From positions 496,001 to 560,000 of the forward strand of contig NZ_CAAJGL010000079.1 of NCBI RefSeq assembly GCF_900996225.1: a stretch of 64,000 nucleotides of DNA, in the 5' to 3' direction. Shown here in pieces: positions 1 to 9,316 of this stretch. This DNA comes from Paraburkholderia sp. BCC1884. GTDB lineage: Bacteria > Pseudomonadota > Gammaproteobacteria > Burkholderiales > Burkholderiaceae. The notes under the pieces are model-generated. The model had not been told where the DNA came from. It saw only the letters and a list, made by a program, of their open reading frames with translations, and did not search any database. Within the stretch, counting starts at the first letter, position 1, and each line of letters opens with the position of its first letter. Both the position numbers and the translations under genes were made by a program.

Positions 1-392
1 CCAAATACGACTTCGGCAAGGTGCTGGTGTTCGGCAACTGGACGAATACGCGCTTCGAGGGCACGCTCGGCCAGTCCTCGCACTTCAACAACTATGAAAT
101 CGACGGCCGTTATATGTTCACGCCGGCGTTATCGGCGGCGCTGGCTTATACGTTTTCGGATCTGTCGGGGTCGTCGACGGGTCGATGGAATCAGGTCAGC
201 TCGATTCTCGACTATCAGTTGAGCAAGCGCACCGACGTGTATGTGATCGGCGTGTATCAGAAGGCGTCGGGCAGCAATAACGGCGTGCAGGTGCAGGCGG
301 AAATTGGCTCGAGCTCCAGCTTCTTCGGCAATTCAGGCAGCGGCTCGAATAAGCAGATCGCCGCGCGCATCGGCATGCGCCACCGTTTCTGA
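1..392 (+). CDS. Outer-membrane porin, 3' end only (partial)
   Basis: The reading frame is already open at the left edge (codons start at base 3) and runs to a TGA at 390-392, giving about 129 residues. The segment alternates short aromatic and polar stretches typical of transmembrane beta-strands, such as YMFTPALSAALAYTFSDLSG and RTDVYVIGVYQKASG. It ends in RHRF, a terminal phenylalanine as recognised by the BAM assembly machinery. This matches the C-terminal strands of the trimeric general porins (OmpC/Omp32 type) that are abundant in Burkholderiaceae, which let small hydrophilic solutes through the outer membrane. Substrate preference cannot be judged because the N-terminal strands and constriction loop lie outside the window. 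Confidence 0.85.
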   Translation, partial: KYDFGKVLVFGNWTNTRFEGTLGQSSHFNNYEIDGRYMFTPALSAALAYTFSDLSGSSTGRWNQVSSILDYQLSKRTDVYVIGVYQKASGSNNGVQVQAEIGSSSSFFGNSGSGSNKQIAARIGMRHRF

Positions 393-529
393 GCGAAGGA
401 AAAAACACCAGCATGAAATCCGACAGCCGGACACCCGACGACGACGTCTGACCGACCAAGGCTTCCCCGGCGCCGCCGGGTGCCGCTGCGGACCCCACTT
501 GCCGCTCTCAGCCCAGAGCGGCACGATTT

Positions 530-566
530 GCCCGTTGCGCCGTGCATGCTGCACGACGCAACGGGC
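530..566. terminator. Hairpin between convergent porin and glxR genes
   Basis: A perfect 10-bp inverted repeat (GCCCGTTGCG at 530-539, CGCAACGGGC at 557-566) encloses a further 5-bp stem (CGTGC/GCACG, 541-555) with a 5-nt loop. It lies between two genes that converge on it. No T-tract follows on either strand, so it may be a weak bidirectional terminator or a 3'-end stabilising hairpin. Confidence 0.5.
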
Positions 567-629
567 GCCCCACCTTCGATTGCCACGACGTAGACGGCGC
601 GGCAATCCGTGTTACTTCACATCAGCTAA

Positions 630-1538
630 TCAAGCGGCTTTGGCTTCGCTATCCGGCGCTTGCGCGACTTCGTAGTTCGCCATGATTTCGAGCGCGCGCA
701 CCATTGCCGAGTGATCCCATGCCTTGCCGCCGTTGGCCGCGCACACGCTGAACAGTTGCTGCGCGCTCGCCGTGTGCGGCAGGGCGATACCCAGCTTGCG
801 TGCGCCGTCGAGCGCGAGGTTCAGGTCCTTCTGGTGCAATTCGATGCGGAAGCCCGGATCGAACTTGCGTTTGGTCATGCGCTCGCCGTGCACTTCGAGA
901 ATCCGCGACGAAGCGAAGCCGCCCATCAATGCCTTGCGTACGCGTTCCGGATCGGCGCCCGAGCGCGACGCGAACAGCAGCGCTTCAGCCACCGCTTCGA
1001 TGTTCAGCGCGACGATGATCTGGTTGGCGACCTTGCAGGTTTGACCCGCGCCGTTGTCGCCGATCAGCGAGATGTTCTTGCCCATCAACTCGAACAGCGG
1101 CCTGGCGATGGCGAACGACTTTTCCGGACCGCCCACCATGATCGTCAGCGACGCTTCGCGTGCGCCGACTTCACCGCCGGACACCGGCGCGTCGAGGTAG
1201 TCGCAGCCCAGTGCGTTGATCTTCTTCGCGAAGGCTTGCGTGTCGAGCGGCGAGATCGAGCTCATGTCGATCACGAGCTTGCCCTTCGTGAGGCCGGCGG
1301 CGACGCCGTCGTCGGCGAACAGCACGTTGGCGACATCGGGCGTGTCCGGCACCATGATGATGACGATGTCGGCCGCTTGCGCGACGGCCGTCGAATCGGC
1401 GACCACGCTGGTGGTTTTGCTCAGATCTTCCGGCACCGGGTACGCGCCATTCACGAACAGCGTGTGACCGCCCTTGATAAGGTTGCGCGCCATGTGCGCG
1501 CCCATGATGCCGAGGCCGATGAAACCGATCTTTGCCAT
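630..1538 (-). CDS. glxR: 2-hydroxy-3-oxopropionate (tartronate semialdehyde) reductase
   Basis: This 302-residue protein belongs to the beta-hydroxyacid dehydrogenase family and should reduce tartronate semialdehyde to D-glycerate with NAD(P)H. It opens with the Rossmann motif KIGFIGLGIMGAHMARNL (residues 3-20). It carries the family substrate-binding segment DAPVSGGEVGA and the catalytic-lysine region GAGQTCKVANQ. The start at 1538 is chosen because MAKIGFIG begins the family; the frame is open further upstream but encodes nothing family-like. It is the last gene of the minus-strand run gcl-hyi-glxR and completes the route from glyoxylate to glycerate. Confidence 0.93.
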   Translation of the reverse strand: MAKIGFIGLGIMGAHMARNLIKGGHTLFVNGAYPVPEDLSKTTSVVADSTAVAQAADIVIIMVPDTPDVANVLFADDGVAAGLTKGKLVIDMSSISPLDTQAFAKKINALGCDYLDAPVSGGEVGAREASLTIMVGGPEKSFAIARPLFELMGKNISLIGDNGAGQTCKVANQIIVALNIEAVAEALLFASRSGADPERVRKALMGGFASSRILEVHGERMTKRKFDPGFRIELHQKDLNLALDGARKLGIALPHTASAQQLFSVCAANGGKAWDHSAMVRALEIMANYEVAQAPDSEAKAA

Positions 1539-1567
1539 GTGTCTGAATCTCCAGTGTTGTTTGGATG

Positions 1568-1610
1568 GCCCATTGGGGATGTCCCATTGGGGATGCCCCA
1601 TGTTGGGATG
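1568..1610. repeat. 14-15 bp tandem repeat in the hyi-glxR intergenic region
   Basis: Three head-to-tail units lie at 1568-1581, 1582-1595 and 1596-1610, followed by a partial fourth. The first two share the 13-base core CCCATTGGGGATG exactly and the third is CCCATGTTGGGATG. Each unit contains short self-complementary parts (CCC/GGG), so the transcript could fold. The array lies 30-72 bases upstream of the glxR start, in the mRNA between hyi and glxR. Confidence 0.8.
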
Positions 1611-1669
1611 CCCCGAGGGGCTTGCTTCCGTTGATGCGTCTAATGCGCCCGATGCGACGAACGCGTCGC

Positions 1670-2479
1670 TCAGGCTGCGGCGTGAGCTGCGCCGCGCGCT
1701 TGCCCAGCCACACTCTGCACCCAGCCGAGGCCGGCGGCCGTAGTCGTGCGCGGCTTGTATTCGCAGCCGACGTAGCCTTCGTAGCCAAGCGAATCGAGCA
1801 GGGCGAACAGGAACGGGTAGTTGATTTCGCCAGTGCCCGGTTCGTTGCGGCCGGGGTTGTCGGCGAGCTGGATATGCGCGATCTGCGGCAGGTTCTTCTT
1901 GATGGTTGCCGCGAGTTCGCCTTCCATCCGTTGCATGTGATAGATGTCGTACTGCAGGAACAGGTTGTCCGAGCCGACTGCCTTGATCACGTCGAGACCT
2001 TCGCCCGAACGGTTCAGCGCGAAGCCCGGAATGTCGTACGAATTGCACGGTTCGACCAGCAGCTTGATGCCGGCTTTCTTCAGCTCGCCCGCGGCGAAGC
2101 GCAGGTTGTCGACGATGGTCGAGCGCGCCTTGTCCGCATCGACGCCCGCCGTCGGAATGCCGACGAGGCAGTTCAGTTGTGGCACCTTGAGCGCCGTCGC
2201 GTATTCGATCGCGCGGCCCACGCCTTCCTGGAACTCGCTGACGCGATCCGGCAGACAGGCGATACCACGTTCGCCTGCTTCCCAGTTGCCCGCGGGCAGG
2301 TTGTGCAGAACCAGCTTCAGGCGATTCTGCTGCAGACGTTCGCTCAGTTCAGCGATTTTGTACGGATACGGAAACAGGAATTCGACGGCGTGAAAGCCCG
2401 CGTCCGCCGCCGCCGCAAAGCGCTCGAGGAACGGGACTTCGTTGAACAGCATGGTGAGATTCGCTGCGAATTTCGGCAT
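1670..2479 (-). CDS. hyi: Hydroxypyruvate isomerase
   Basis: The 269-residue product is a TIM-barrel sugar-phosphate isomerase-like protein of the Hyi family, which interconverts tartronate semialdehyde and hydroxypyruvate. Family features include the N-terminal MPKFAANLTMLFNEVPFLER, the metal- and substrate-binding strands KLLVEPCNSYDIPGF and LFLQYDIYHMQRMEG, and the terminal YEGYVGCEYKPRT, whose glutamate is a conserved metal ligand. The start at 2479 is preferred because it matches the family N-terminus; the frame is open 30 codons further upstream. It sits between gcl and glxR, so it acts on the product of glyoxylate carboligase. The end carries a short alanine-rich tail. Confidence 0.92.
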   Translation of the reverse strand: MPKFAANLTMLFNEVPFLERFAAAADAGFHAVEFLFPYPYKIAELSERLQQNRLKLVLHNLPAGNWEAGERGIACLPDRVSEFQEGVGRAIEYATALKVPQLNCLVGIPTAGVDADKARSTIVDNLRFAAGELKKAGIKLLVEPCNSYDIPGFALNRSGEGLDVIKAVGSDNLFLQYDIYHMQRMEGELAATIKKNLPQIAHIQLADNPGRNEPGTGEINYPFLFALLDSLGYEGYVGCEYKPRTTTAAGLGWVQSVAGQARGAAHAAA

Positions 2480-2623
2480 GATGCGTGTGTCTCTCTGGTC
2501 GGTCAGTGGAATGACTTGGGTGAGGCGAATGAGCGTGGCGTGGCGCTGTTTCACTGCCACGCGGCTCATTCGCCGTCACGTGATGCTCGTTGCTAAAGTG
2601 CGTGCTGTACTGCGTTGCGAAAC

Positions 2624-4399
<1,776 letters not shown>

Positions 4400-4448
4400 G
4401 AATGTCTCCTGAATGTCTGGGAATGGGCGAATTAAACGCGTTGAGTGC

Positions 4449-4477
4449 ACTGTAGGCCTGACCTAAAGGTTTGATAA
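4449..4477 (-). promoter_or_regulatory. Candidate gcl promoter
   Basis: Read on the minus strand, TTATCA (4472-4477) and TACAGT (4449-4454) are separated by exactly 17 bases and lie about 50 bases upstream of the gcl start. The -35 box overlaps an interrupted dyad TGAT-AAG-ATCA region, and a TTTCGAAA palindrome lies at 4497-4504. Both are possible contact sites for the divergent LysR regulator. Confidence 0.45.
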
Positions 4478-4590
4478 GATCAGTCCGGGTCGCTTATTTC
4501 GAAACAAAAAGTATGGAATGGCGGTGAGGTGCGGGCGTCCGGCCGGCGACTCGGCACGGCATCGGCGCATAAAAAAGTGGGAGACAAACA

Positions 4591-5505
4591 ATGGATCGGT
4601 TCAAACAGATCGAAACCTTCGTGCGCGTCGCGGACGCGGGCAGCCTCGCGGCAGCCGCGCTGGAAGAAGGCGTGTCGCCGGTGATTCTCGGGCGCCGTAT
4701 CGACGCGCTGGAAAAGCGCCTTGGCGTGAAGCTGATGTATCGCTCGACGCGTCGTCTCGTGGTCAGCGAGGACGGTGCCGCTTTCCTCGAGCGCTGCCGG
4801 GGTCTGCTGACCGAATGGGACCAGGCGGAAAACGAGCTGAGCGCCGGACGGCGCGCGGTGAATGGCCATCTGATCGTGTCGGCGCCGGCCGCGTTCGGCC
4901 GCAAGCACGTGGCGCCGCTCGCGCCCGACTTTCTCGCCGACAAGCCCGAATTGCAGGTGTCGTTCAATCTGACCGACCGCGTGGTGGATCTGGTGCGCGA
5001 GGGCTACGACCTGTCGATCCGCATCGGCGGCGCGGTCGATCCGAACTTTGTCGCCGTCAAGCTGGCGACGAACCGGCGGGTGGTGTGCGGCACGCCCGAG
5101 TATTTCCGCCGCTATGGCAAGCCGAAATCACTCGAAGACCTGCCGCAGCACAACTGCCTCGCGTTCAATCTGCAGGGCGGCCAGAACCGTGGCTGGTACT
5201 TTCGCCGCAACGGCAAACTGGCGACGGTGCGGGTCGGCGGCACGCTCGATTGCAACGACGGCGAACTGCTGCATCGCTGGGTCTCGGAAGGACTCGGGCT
5301 CGGCTGGCGTTCGACATGGGAAATCCAGCAGCAACTGGCGCGTGGTGAACTGGAGACCGTCCTCGACGAGTTCGCGCTGCCCGATTACGACATTCTCGCG
5401 GTGTACCCGCAACAGCGTTACGTGCCGGCCAAGGTGCGGTATTTCATCGATTATCTGAAAGAGGTGTACGCCAGTGAGGATTACTGGAATCGGCCCTCTT
5501 ATTGA
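4591..5505 (+). CDS. LysR-family transcriptional regulator, divergent from gcl
   Basis: The 304-residue product has the LysR layout. A winged helix-turn-helix occupies residues 1-60 (MDRFKQIETFVRVADAGSLA, then VSPVILGRRIDALEKRLG and LMYRSTRRLVVSEDG). A periplasmic-binding-like effector domain starts near residue 90 (GHLIVSAPAAFGRKHVAP). The start has a GGGAG site 6 bases upstream. It is transcribed away from gcl across a 191-bp gap, the usual arrangement for a LysR protein controlling its neighbour and itself. Control of glyoxylate use is therefore inferred; the effector is unknown. The sequence resembles the CrgA/AaeR-like group that is very numerous in Burkholderia, so function cannot be set by similarity alone. 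Confidence 0.88.
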   Translation: MDRFKQIETFVRVADAGSLAAAALEEGVSPVILGRRIDALEKRLGVKLMYRSTRRLVVSEDGAAFLERCRGLLTEWDQAENELSAGRRAVNGHLIVSAPAAFGRKHVAPLAPDFLADKPELQVSFNLTDRVVDLVREGYDLSIRIGGAVDPNFVAVKLATNRRVVCGTPEYFRRYGKPKSLEDLPQHNCLAFNLQGGQNRGWYFRRNGKLATVRVGGTLDCNDGELLHRWVSEGLGLGWRSTWEIQQQLARGELETVLDEFALPDYDILAVYPQQRYVPAKVRYFIDYLKEVYASEDYWNRPSY

Positions 5506-5549
5506 GCTGGGCGGTTTTCGGATATTTTCGGTTGCCGCCGACGAGCGCG

Positions 5550-5575
5550 GGAATAAACTCGGCATGCAGTCGGTT
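5550..5575 (+). promoter_or_regulatory. Candidate ECF-type promoter upstream of the sigma factor gene
   Basis: GGAAT (5550-5554) and CGGTT (5571-5575) are separated by 16 bases, about 65 bases upstream of the sigma gene. This resembles the GGAA-type -35 and CGT-type -10 elements read by many ECF sigma factors, and suggests self-activation. It is a pattern match only. Confidence 0.4.
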
Positions 5576-5638
5576 ATGTGATGTATAGCGTGTCAAGACA
5601 AGCCACACAGCATAGTCGCAATGCCCTGGAGGGCCGAG

Positions 5639-6514
5639 GTGGTCCAGACCGATTCAGATCCTGTTCGCGCGCCCGGCGATAGCGACGCCCACGCCGACGC
5701 AGCGAGGAGCCGCCGCTTCCAGCAGATGGCGCTGCCGCACCTCGATGCCGCGTACAACCTTGCGCGCTGGCTGTGCGGCAACCCGAACGACGCCGACGAC
5801 GTCGTCCAGGAAGCCTTCATGCGCGCGTTCCGGTTCTTCGATACGTTTCGCGGCGACACCGCGCGGCCGTGGCTGCTCGCGATCGTGCGCCGCACCTGGT
5901 ACACGGAGTGGCGGCGGCGCGCGTCGTCGCATGAAACGGTGGAGTTCGACGACACCATGGACGACGCCACCTTCGACGGCTGGAGCGCGGGCGGCGACGA
6001 TCCGCAGACGCTGCTGATCCGCGACGAGGACACGCGGCAGGTGCACGAGGCGCTTGCGCAGCTGCCGGTGGAATATCGGGAGGTACTGATCCTGCGCGAG
6101 ATCGAAGAGATGGGTTATCGGGAGATCGCGATGGTCGCCGACGTGCCGATCGGTACGGTGATGTCGCGGCTCGCACGCGGACGCCGCAAGCTGGCCGCCG
6201 TGCTGACGGCCAGGCAGGGCGGCTCGGCGGGCCGGTTGCCGAAGAGCGGGGCGTCGCACGATGCGCCGTCCCAGTCGCCGCGCACGCGGTGCAGCGGCTC
6301 GGACGACGATCTGCCCGCGAACCCGCGACTGAGCGCCGATGCACGATCGGCGACCGGCGACGACGCGGCGCAAGCCGTGCCGCCGCTGGTCGGGAAGGCA
6401 GCGGCTTCGGCGACGGTTACGCCGCTGCGGGCGTCGGCTAACGGCCGGCCACCACTTAATGCGCCGGGCGGCACGGCCGCCGGCCACGCACAGGAGACGC
6501 CAGATGGACTGTAA
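5639..6514 (+). CDS. ECF-subfamily RNA polymerase sigma factor
   Basis: The product (291 residues) is a sigma-70 group 4 protein. Region 2 spans about residues 31-95 (LPHLDAAYNLARWLCGN, DADDVVQEAFMRAFRFFDTF, RPWLLAIVRRTWYTEWRRR). Region 4 spans about 130-185 (EALAQLPVEYREVLILRE, then GYREIAMVADVPIGTVMSRL). A GTG start at 5639 is preferred because GGAGGG sits 6 bases before it; an ATG at 5621 has no visible ribosome site and would add 6 residues. After region 4 comes an unusual tail of about 100 residues rich in Ala, Gly, Ser and Pro with no recognisable fold. The gene overlaps the anti-sigma gene by 11 bases, so the pair is translationally coupled. The stimulus is not evident. Confidence 0.87.
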   Translation: MVQTDSDPVRAPGDSDAHADAARSRRFQQMALPHLDAAYNLARWLCGNPNDADDVVQEAFMRAFRFFDTFRGDTARPWLLAIVRRTWYTEWRRRASSHETVEFDDTMDDATFDGWSAGGDDPQTLLIRDEDTRQVHEALAQLPVEYREVLILREIEEMGYREIAMVADVPIGTVMSRLARGRRKLAAVLTARQGGSAGRLPKSGASHDAPSQSPRTRCSGSDDDLPANPRLSADARSATGDDAAQAVPPLVGKAAASATVTPLRASANGRPPLNAPGGTAAGHAQETPDGL

Positions 6515-7505
6515 CGAAGCGCGGCCGCTCCTCGATGCGAACGCCGATCACGAATTGCCCGCGCCGGATGCGCAGCGGGTCCAGCAGCATATCGAGAGCT
6601 GCGACGCCTGCCGGCGCGAAAGCGACAACCTGCGCGCGCTGAGCGGGGTGCTGCGCACGGCGCCTTATCACCGTGCGCCGGCTTCGTTGCGCGAGCGGAT
6701 CATGGCTGGCTTGCCGGCCATGAATGAGCCGGTCGTAGCGGCCGACGCGGCGCTGCCCGTCGCGGCCGAGAATCCGGCGCGCGAGGGGCAGGGTCAAGCG
6801 CCGCGTCAGGCGCCGAAGCGCGGTTGGCTCGATCGTTTGCTGGATGGCTGGCGAGCGCCGCAAGGCGGCCTTGGCTGGCCGGGCGCGGCGGGCGGCGGGT
6901 TCGCGTCAGGTGGCTCGGGTGGAACGGGCGGCGGCGGATTCGCCTCAGGTGGCGCGGGCGGCGTGTTTGCGCGCGGCTGGCTGGTGGCGCTGGTCGTCGC
7001 GATGTGCGCGGTGGCGGCCGGCGTGGCGTTGAATCTGCGCCGTCCGGCCGATGTCGGGCCGTTCACCGACGAACTGATAGAGAGCCACGTGCGTGCTCAG
7101 GTCTCGGGACGCGACATTGATGTGATTTCGACGGACCGGCATACGGTCAAGCCGTGGTTCAACGGCCGGCTCGACTATTCGCCGCCGGTCGAAGATCTGG
7201 CGGCAAGCGGTTTCCCGCTGGAAGGCGGGCGTCTGGATTACCTCGCGCACCAGCGGGTGGCGGTGCTGGTGTATCGCTATCAGAAGCACGTGATCGACGT
7301 CTATGTGTATCCGCAGAACGCCGCAGGCTCGAGCGCCGCGATGCCTGCAAAGCTCGGCCGGGAGGGCTACGCCATCGCGCACTGGAACGCCGAGGGCATG
7401 ACGTGGTGGGCGATCTCGGACGCGGCGCCCGACGCCCTCGGCAACCTGGAAACGGCGCTCAAGGCGCGTCTGCAGAGCGGCAGTGAACGCACGGAAGGGG
7501 GTTGA
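6504..7505 (+). CDS. Zinc-finger membrane anti-sigma factor
   Basis: The 333-residue product starts with an anti-sigma zinc-finger (zf-HC2/ZAS) domain: MDCNEARPLLDANADHEL, then H29-x3-C33-x2-C36 in HIESCDAC. A flexible linker follows and becomes almost pure Gly/Ala/Ser/Phe at residues 121-153 with two GGFASGG copies. One membrane helix lies at about 158-177 (GWLVALVVAMCAVAAGVALN). The rest is predicted periplasmic and would sense the signal. It should hold the overlapping upstream sigma factor at the membrane and release it under stress. The start at 6504 is chosen because it begins the zinc-finger domain; the frame is open further upstream inside the sigma gene. Confidence 0.86.
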   Translation: MDCNEARPLLDANADHELPAPDAQRVQQHIESCDACRRESDNLRALSGVLRTAPYHRAPASLRERIMAGLPAMNEPVVAADAALPVAAENPAREGQGQAPRQAPKRGWLDRLLDGWRAPQGGLGWPGAAGGGFASGGSGGTGGGGFASGGAGGVFARGWLVALVVAMCAVAAGVALNLRRPADVGPFTDELIESHVRAQVSGRDIDVISTDRHTVKPWFNGRLDYSPPVEDLAASGFPLEGGRLDYLAHQRVAVLVYRYQKHVIDVYVYPQNAAGSSAAMPAKLGREGYAIAHWNAEGMTWWAISDAAPDALGNLETALKARLQSGSERTEGG

Positions 7506-7594
7506 TCGGCTGCGGACGCCATGTGGCCCCAGTCTGGCTGCCTCCTAAACCCTTGAAAACACAACCGATTCACGCTGCCGATTAACGGGATATC

Positions 7595-7623
7595 TTGCAA
7601 CCCGGCCCCATTCGGGTTACACT
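7595..7623 (+). promoter_or_regulatory. Promoter of the rpsF-priB-rpsR-rplI operon
   Basis: TTGCAA (7595-7600) and TACACT (7618-7623) are spaced by exactly 17 bases and lie 75 bases upstream of rpsF. Both boxes match the sigma-70 consensus at four of six positions and the spacing is ideal. The spacer carries a CCCG/CGGG dyad. Confidence 0.65.
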
Positions 7624-7697
7624 CTTTGGCTTCTCACTTGCCACACCGGATCCGACGCCCGGGTGGTTTAATCCATAAGTCAGCACAAGGAGTGAAT

Positions 7698-8072
7698 ATG
7701 CGTCATTACGAAATCGTATTTATCGTGCACCCGGATCAAAGCGAGCAAGTGCCCGCCATGATCGAGCGCTACAAGTCCACGATCACCTCGCACGGTGGCC
7801 AGATCCACCGCATCGAAGACTGGGGCCGTCGTCAACTGGCCTACATGATCGAGAAACTCGCTAAGGCTCACTACGTCTGCATGAACATCGAATGCGACCA
7901 AGCCACGCTCGACGAGCTGGAACACGCATTCAAGTTCAACGACGCGGTTCTGCGTCACCTCATCGTCAAGCTGAAGAAGGCCGAAACGGGCCCGTCGCCG
8001 ATGATGAAGGAAGTGCAGCGCGAAGAAGCCAAGAAGTCGGCTGCTACGCAACCGTCCGAAGCGCAGGCTTAA
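7698..8072 (+). CDS. rpsF: 30S ribosomal protein S6
   Basis: The 124-residue protein begins MRHYEIVFIVHPDQSEQVPA, the conserved S6 start. It contains the RRNA-facing ferredoxin-like fold segments GGQIHRIEDWGRRQLAY and ECDQATLDELEHAFKFND. S6 binds 16S rRNA of the small-subunit platform together with S18, which is encoded two genes downstream. The AAGGAG ribosome site at 7687-7692 is 5 bases from the ATG, which rules out the longer upstream frame. The C-terminal tail is charged (Lys/Glu) and ends in a Ser/Ala-rich stretch, as is common in betaproteobacteria. Confidence 0.98.
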   Translation: MRHYEIVFIVHPDQSEQVPAMIERYKSTITSHGGQIHRIEDWGRRQLAYMIEKLAKAHYVCMNIECDQATLDELEHAFKFNDAVLRHLIVKLKKAETGPSPMMKEVQREEAKKSAATQPSEAQA

Positions 8073-8123
8073 GACACATTATTTAAGCTACCAGATCCAA
8101 GCGTCGTTTTCGCCAAAGGTTAC

Positions 8124-8423
8124 ATGAATCGGCTGCAGCTTACGGCCAGCGTCGTAGAACGCGAACCGGTGCGGTACACCCCCGCCGGCGTTCCGATTGC
8201 AGGCTGCACGTTGCACCACCGCACGGAAGTCGTCGAAGCCGGAATTGCCCGGCAAGTCGAACTGACCATGCAGGCGGTAGCCGCAGGCGAGGCGAGCGGT
8301 AAGCTCGAAAGCTGTCAGATGGGCGTGGAAACGCTCTTCACAGGCTTCCTGGCAAAGAGACACCGCAACGCACGAACTCTGGTATTTCACATCACAGCAT
8401 TGCAGGACATTGGAAAGGACTGA
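8124..8423 (+). CDS. priB: Primosomal replication protein N (PriB)
   Basis: The 99-residue protein is a single OB-fold of the single-stranded DNA-binding family. It begins MNRLQLTASVVEREPVRYTP and contains the family strand GVPIAGCTLHHRTEV. PriB stabilises PriA on forked DNA during replication restart. Its place between rpsF and rpsR, two bases before the rpsR start, is the standard position in beta- and gammaproteobacteria and secures the assignment despite the small size. Confidence 0.95.
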   Translation: MNRLQLTASVVEREPVRYTPAGVPIAGCTLHHRTEVVEAGIARQVELTMQAVAAGEASGKLESCQMGVETLFTGFLAKRHRNARTLVFHITALQDIGKD

Positions 8424-8425
8424 AC

Positions 8426-8701
8426 ATGCCCCGCCCGACTGGTAAGAAATTCGACAAGCGTCGTCAGCAACAAAATCCGCTCTTCAAGCGCAAGAAGTTC
8501 TGCCGTTTCACGGCCGCGAATGTCGATCATATCGACTACAAGGACCTCGATACGCTGAAGGACTTCATCGGCGAAAACGGCAAGATCACGCCGGCGCGTC
8601 TCACGGGTACGAAGTCGCACTATCAACGCCAGCTGGATACGGCAATCAAGCGCGCACGTTTCCTCGCGCTGGTGCCGTACACCGACCAGCACAAGGCCTA
8701 A
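8426..8701 (+). CDS. rpsR: 30S ribosomal protein S18
   Basis: The 91-residue basic protein carries the S18 core: FKRKKFCRFTAANVDHIDYK, then TLKDFIGENGKITPARLTGT and HYQRQLDTAIKRARFLALVP. It pairs with S6 on the 30S platform. A GGAAAGG ribosome site lies just upstream, overlapping the end of priB. The gene follows priB with only two bases between, so the two are co-transcribed. Confidence 0.98.
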   Translation: MPRPTGKKFDKRRQQQNPLFKRKKFCRFTAANVDHIDYKDLDTLKDFIGENGKITPARLTGTKSHYQRQLDTAIKRARFLALVPYTDQHKA

Positions 8702-8728
8702 CCCGACGACGCGATAAGGAGCATCCGA

Positions 8729-9181
8729 ATGCAAATCATTCTTCTGGAAAAAGTCGTCAATCTGGGTAACCTGGGCGATATCGTGAAGGTCAAGGACGGT
8801 TACGCACGTAACTTCCTGATCCCGAACAAGCAAGCTCGCCGTGCAACGAAGGAAGCCCTGGCTGAATTCGAAGTGCGCCGTGCAGAACTCGAAAAGACCG
8901 CCGCTGAAAAGCTGGCTGCTGCTCAAGCTCAAGGCGAAAAGCTGGCAGGCTCGACGGTTCAGATCAATCAGAAGGCTGGCGTCGACGGCCGTCTGTTTGG
9001 CTCGGTGACGAACAGCGACATCGCTGAAGCCCTGGTCAAGCAAGGCTTCGCAGTGGAAAAGGCGCAAGTGCGTCTGCCGGAAGGCCCGCTGAAGCTGGTT
9101 GGCGAACACGCAGTTCAGGTCTCGCTGCACACCGACGTTCTCGTCGATGTGACGGTGGCTGTGATCGGCGAACACGTCTAA
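8729..9181 (+). CDS. rplI: 50S ribosomal protein L9
   Basis: The 150-residue protein begins MQIILLEKVVNLGNLGDIVK and continues with VKDGYARNFLIPNKQARRAT, the diagnostic N-terminal RNA-binding domain of L9. The long connecting helix (residues 43-75) and a C-terminal domain (FGSVTNSDIAEALVKQGFAV) follow. L9 binds domain V of 23S rRNA and limits forward slippage of the ribosome. An AAGGAG site lies 8 bases before the start. It is the last gene before a strong terminator. Confidence 0.98.
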   Translation: MQIILLEKVVNLGNLGDIVKVKDGYARNFLIPNKQARRATKEALAEFEVRRAELEKTAAEKLAAAQAQGEKLAGSTVQINQKAGVDGRLFGSVTNSDIAEALVKQGFAVEKAQVRLPEGPLKLVGEHAVQVSLHTDVLVDVTVAVIGEHV

Positions 9182-9219
9182 GCATCAAGTCGTATTTGCC
9201 AGGATAGTGCTGGCGAGGG

Positions 9220-9252
9220 GCAGGGGCCGGGTAACCGGCCCCTGCTTTTTTT
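9220..9252 (+). terminator. Rho-independent terminator after rplI
   Basis: A perfect 11-bp stem (GCAGGGGCCGG at 9220-9230, CCGGCCCCTGC at 9235-9245) has a GTAA loop and is followed by seven T. It ends the rpsF-rplI operon, so dnaB must have its own promoter or depend on read-through. Confidence 0.93.
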
Positions 9253-9316
9253 GTGCCCGTTTTTTTTGTTTTTACCGCTCGCCGCCGCTGCCCGATTTAC
9301 CCGATAATTCCTCTCC

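Noticed and set aside
1539..2048. An N-terminal extension of glxR through the tandem repeat
   Set aside because: The frame is open, but the family begins at MAKIGFIG and the extension overlaps the hyi gene.
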